DNA of 12,190 nucleotides from Candidatus Parcubacteria bacterium (GTDB lineage: Bacteria; Patescibacteriota; Minisyncoccia; JAHIHE01; JAGLIN01): the NCBI GenBank assembly GCA_023142975.1, contig JAGLIN010000052.1, positions 1 through 12,190 of the forward strand, given 5' to 3'. Below, piece after piece: positions 12,070 to 12,190 of this stretch. The notes beneath the pieces were generated by a model. That model did not search any database, had not been told where the DNA came from, and saw only the letters and a list, made by a program, of their open reading frames with translations. Made by a program: the position numbers and the translations under genes. The first letter of the stretch is position 1; each line of letters opens with the position of its first letter.

Positions 12070-12098
12070 ATTATCAATGAACAAAATAAGCTCATCAA
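12070..12098 (-). promoter_or_regulatory. promoter-like site for the 138-aa ORF
   Basis: On the minus strand TTGATG (12098-12093) and GATAAT (12075-12070) are separated by 17 bp, matching consensus at 4 and 5 of 6 positions. Transcription would start near 12063, at the outer inverted repeat, leaving a leader of about 46 nt with the GGAGG site. Confidence 0.5.
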
Positions 12099-12127
12099 TG
12101 TAGGGGTTTAAAATCTTAAACCCCTAC
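12099..12127. repeat. perfect 13-bp-arm palindrome
   Basis: TGTAGGGGTTTAA (12099-12111) and TTAAACCCCTACA (12115-12127 region, arm 12116-12127 plus the loop-closing base) form a near-perfect hairpin around a 3-4-base loop. It overlaps the upstream edge of the promoter-like site. From memory, GTAGGGGTTTAA palindromes are another dispersed repeat type in CPR and cyanobacterial genomes. It could also end a transcript arriving from the right, although no T-tract follows. Confidence 0.75.
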
Positions 12128-12190
12128 AAAAATAAACAATCATTAAATGCTAGTTAATCAAGGTCGCAATTTTAAAATAAATTTTAAAAC
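12128..12190. other. right-edge stretch without a recognised gene
   Basis: These 63 bases hold no ORF or clear RNA structure. On the minus strand they read ...TTGCGACCTTGATTAACTAG..., which might be the tail of, or the spacer after, a 23S rRNA gene beyond the edge. That is a guess from position upstream of 5S, not a match I can confirm. Confidence 0.25.

Noticed and set aside
12128..12190. 3' end of 23S rRNA
   Set aside because: The position would fit, but the 63 bases contain no segment I can match with confidence, so it is not annotated as rRNA.

Overview
The window is AT-rich, gene-dense and compact. It carries many small palindromic repeats, several of them inside coding sequence. Most genes lack a visible Shine-Dalgarno sequence, and one-subunit (alpha2-type) glycyl-tRNA synthetase, RodA, TatD and lysine-rich proteins are present. 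This combination suggests a Patescibacteria/CPR bacterium, probably of the Parcubacteria group. That placement is inferred from style and repeat families, not from a marker-gene comparison.

Layout. At the left edge a lysine-rich gene starts on the minus strand and runs off the window. Its leader holds several hairpins. A plus-strand pair follows: tatD (303-1085) and a very long leuS (1090-4689). A perfect 21-bp-arm bidirectional terminator (4711-4752) separates leuS from a minus-strand block. Reading rightward, that block is an M42 aminopeptidase, an M24 Xaa-Pro-type peptidase, glyS, a 208-bp foldback repeat, rodA, another foldback repeat, a membrane-anchored Cys-motif protein, a third foldback repeat and 5S rRNA. 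Upstream of the 5S gene on the same strand are two small unrecognised ORFs with strong Shine-Dalgarno sequences, each bracketed by related inverted repeats.

Main point of interest. The 1199-residue LeuRS is about 370 residues longer than a usual bacterial enzyme. It contains a complete NUDIX hydrolase domain inside the CP1 editing domain. It also contains a complete HAM1/RdgB-type inosine/xanthosine triphosphatase domain between the catalytic core and the anticodon-binding domain. Both are nucleotide-sanitising hydrolases. The HAM1 insert is bracketed exactly by two identical, in-frame 27-bp copies of a palindromic repeat. Further along, the same gene carries a different 21-bp palindrome flanked by a 14-bp direct duplication. 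Together these suggest that palindromic repeats take part in domain gain in this genome.

Second point of interest. The stretch upstream of 5S (11242-12190) does not look like an ordinary 23S-5S spacer. It holds a promoter-like site, two SD-led ORFs (138 and about 41-44 aa), two sets of inverted repeats, and two palindromic repeats. Whether 23S rRNA lies just beyond the right edge cannot be seen here.

The remaining genes are ordinary housekeeping functions: tRNA charging, peptide turnover, DNA repair/RNA quality control by the TatD family, and cell-wall elongation.
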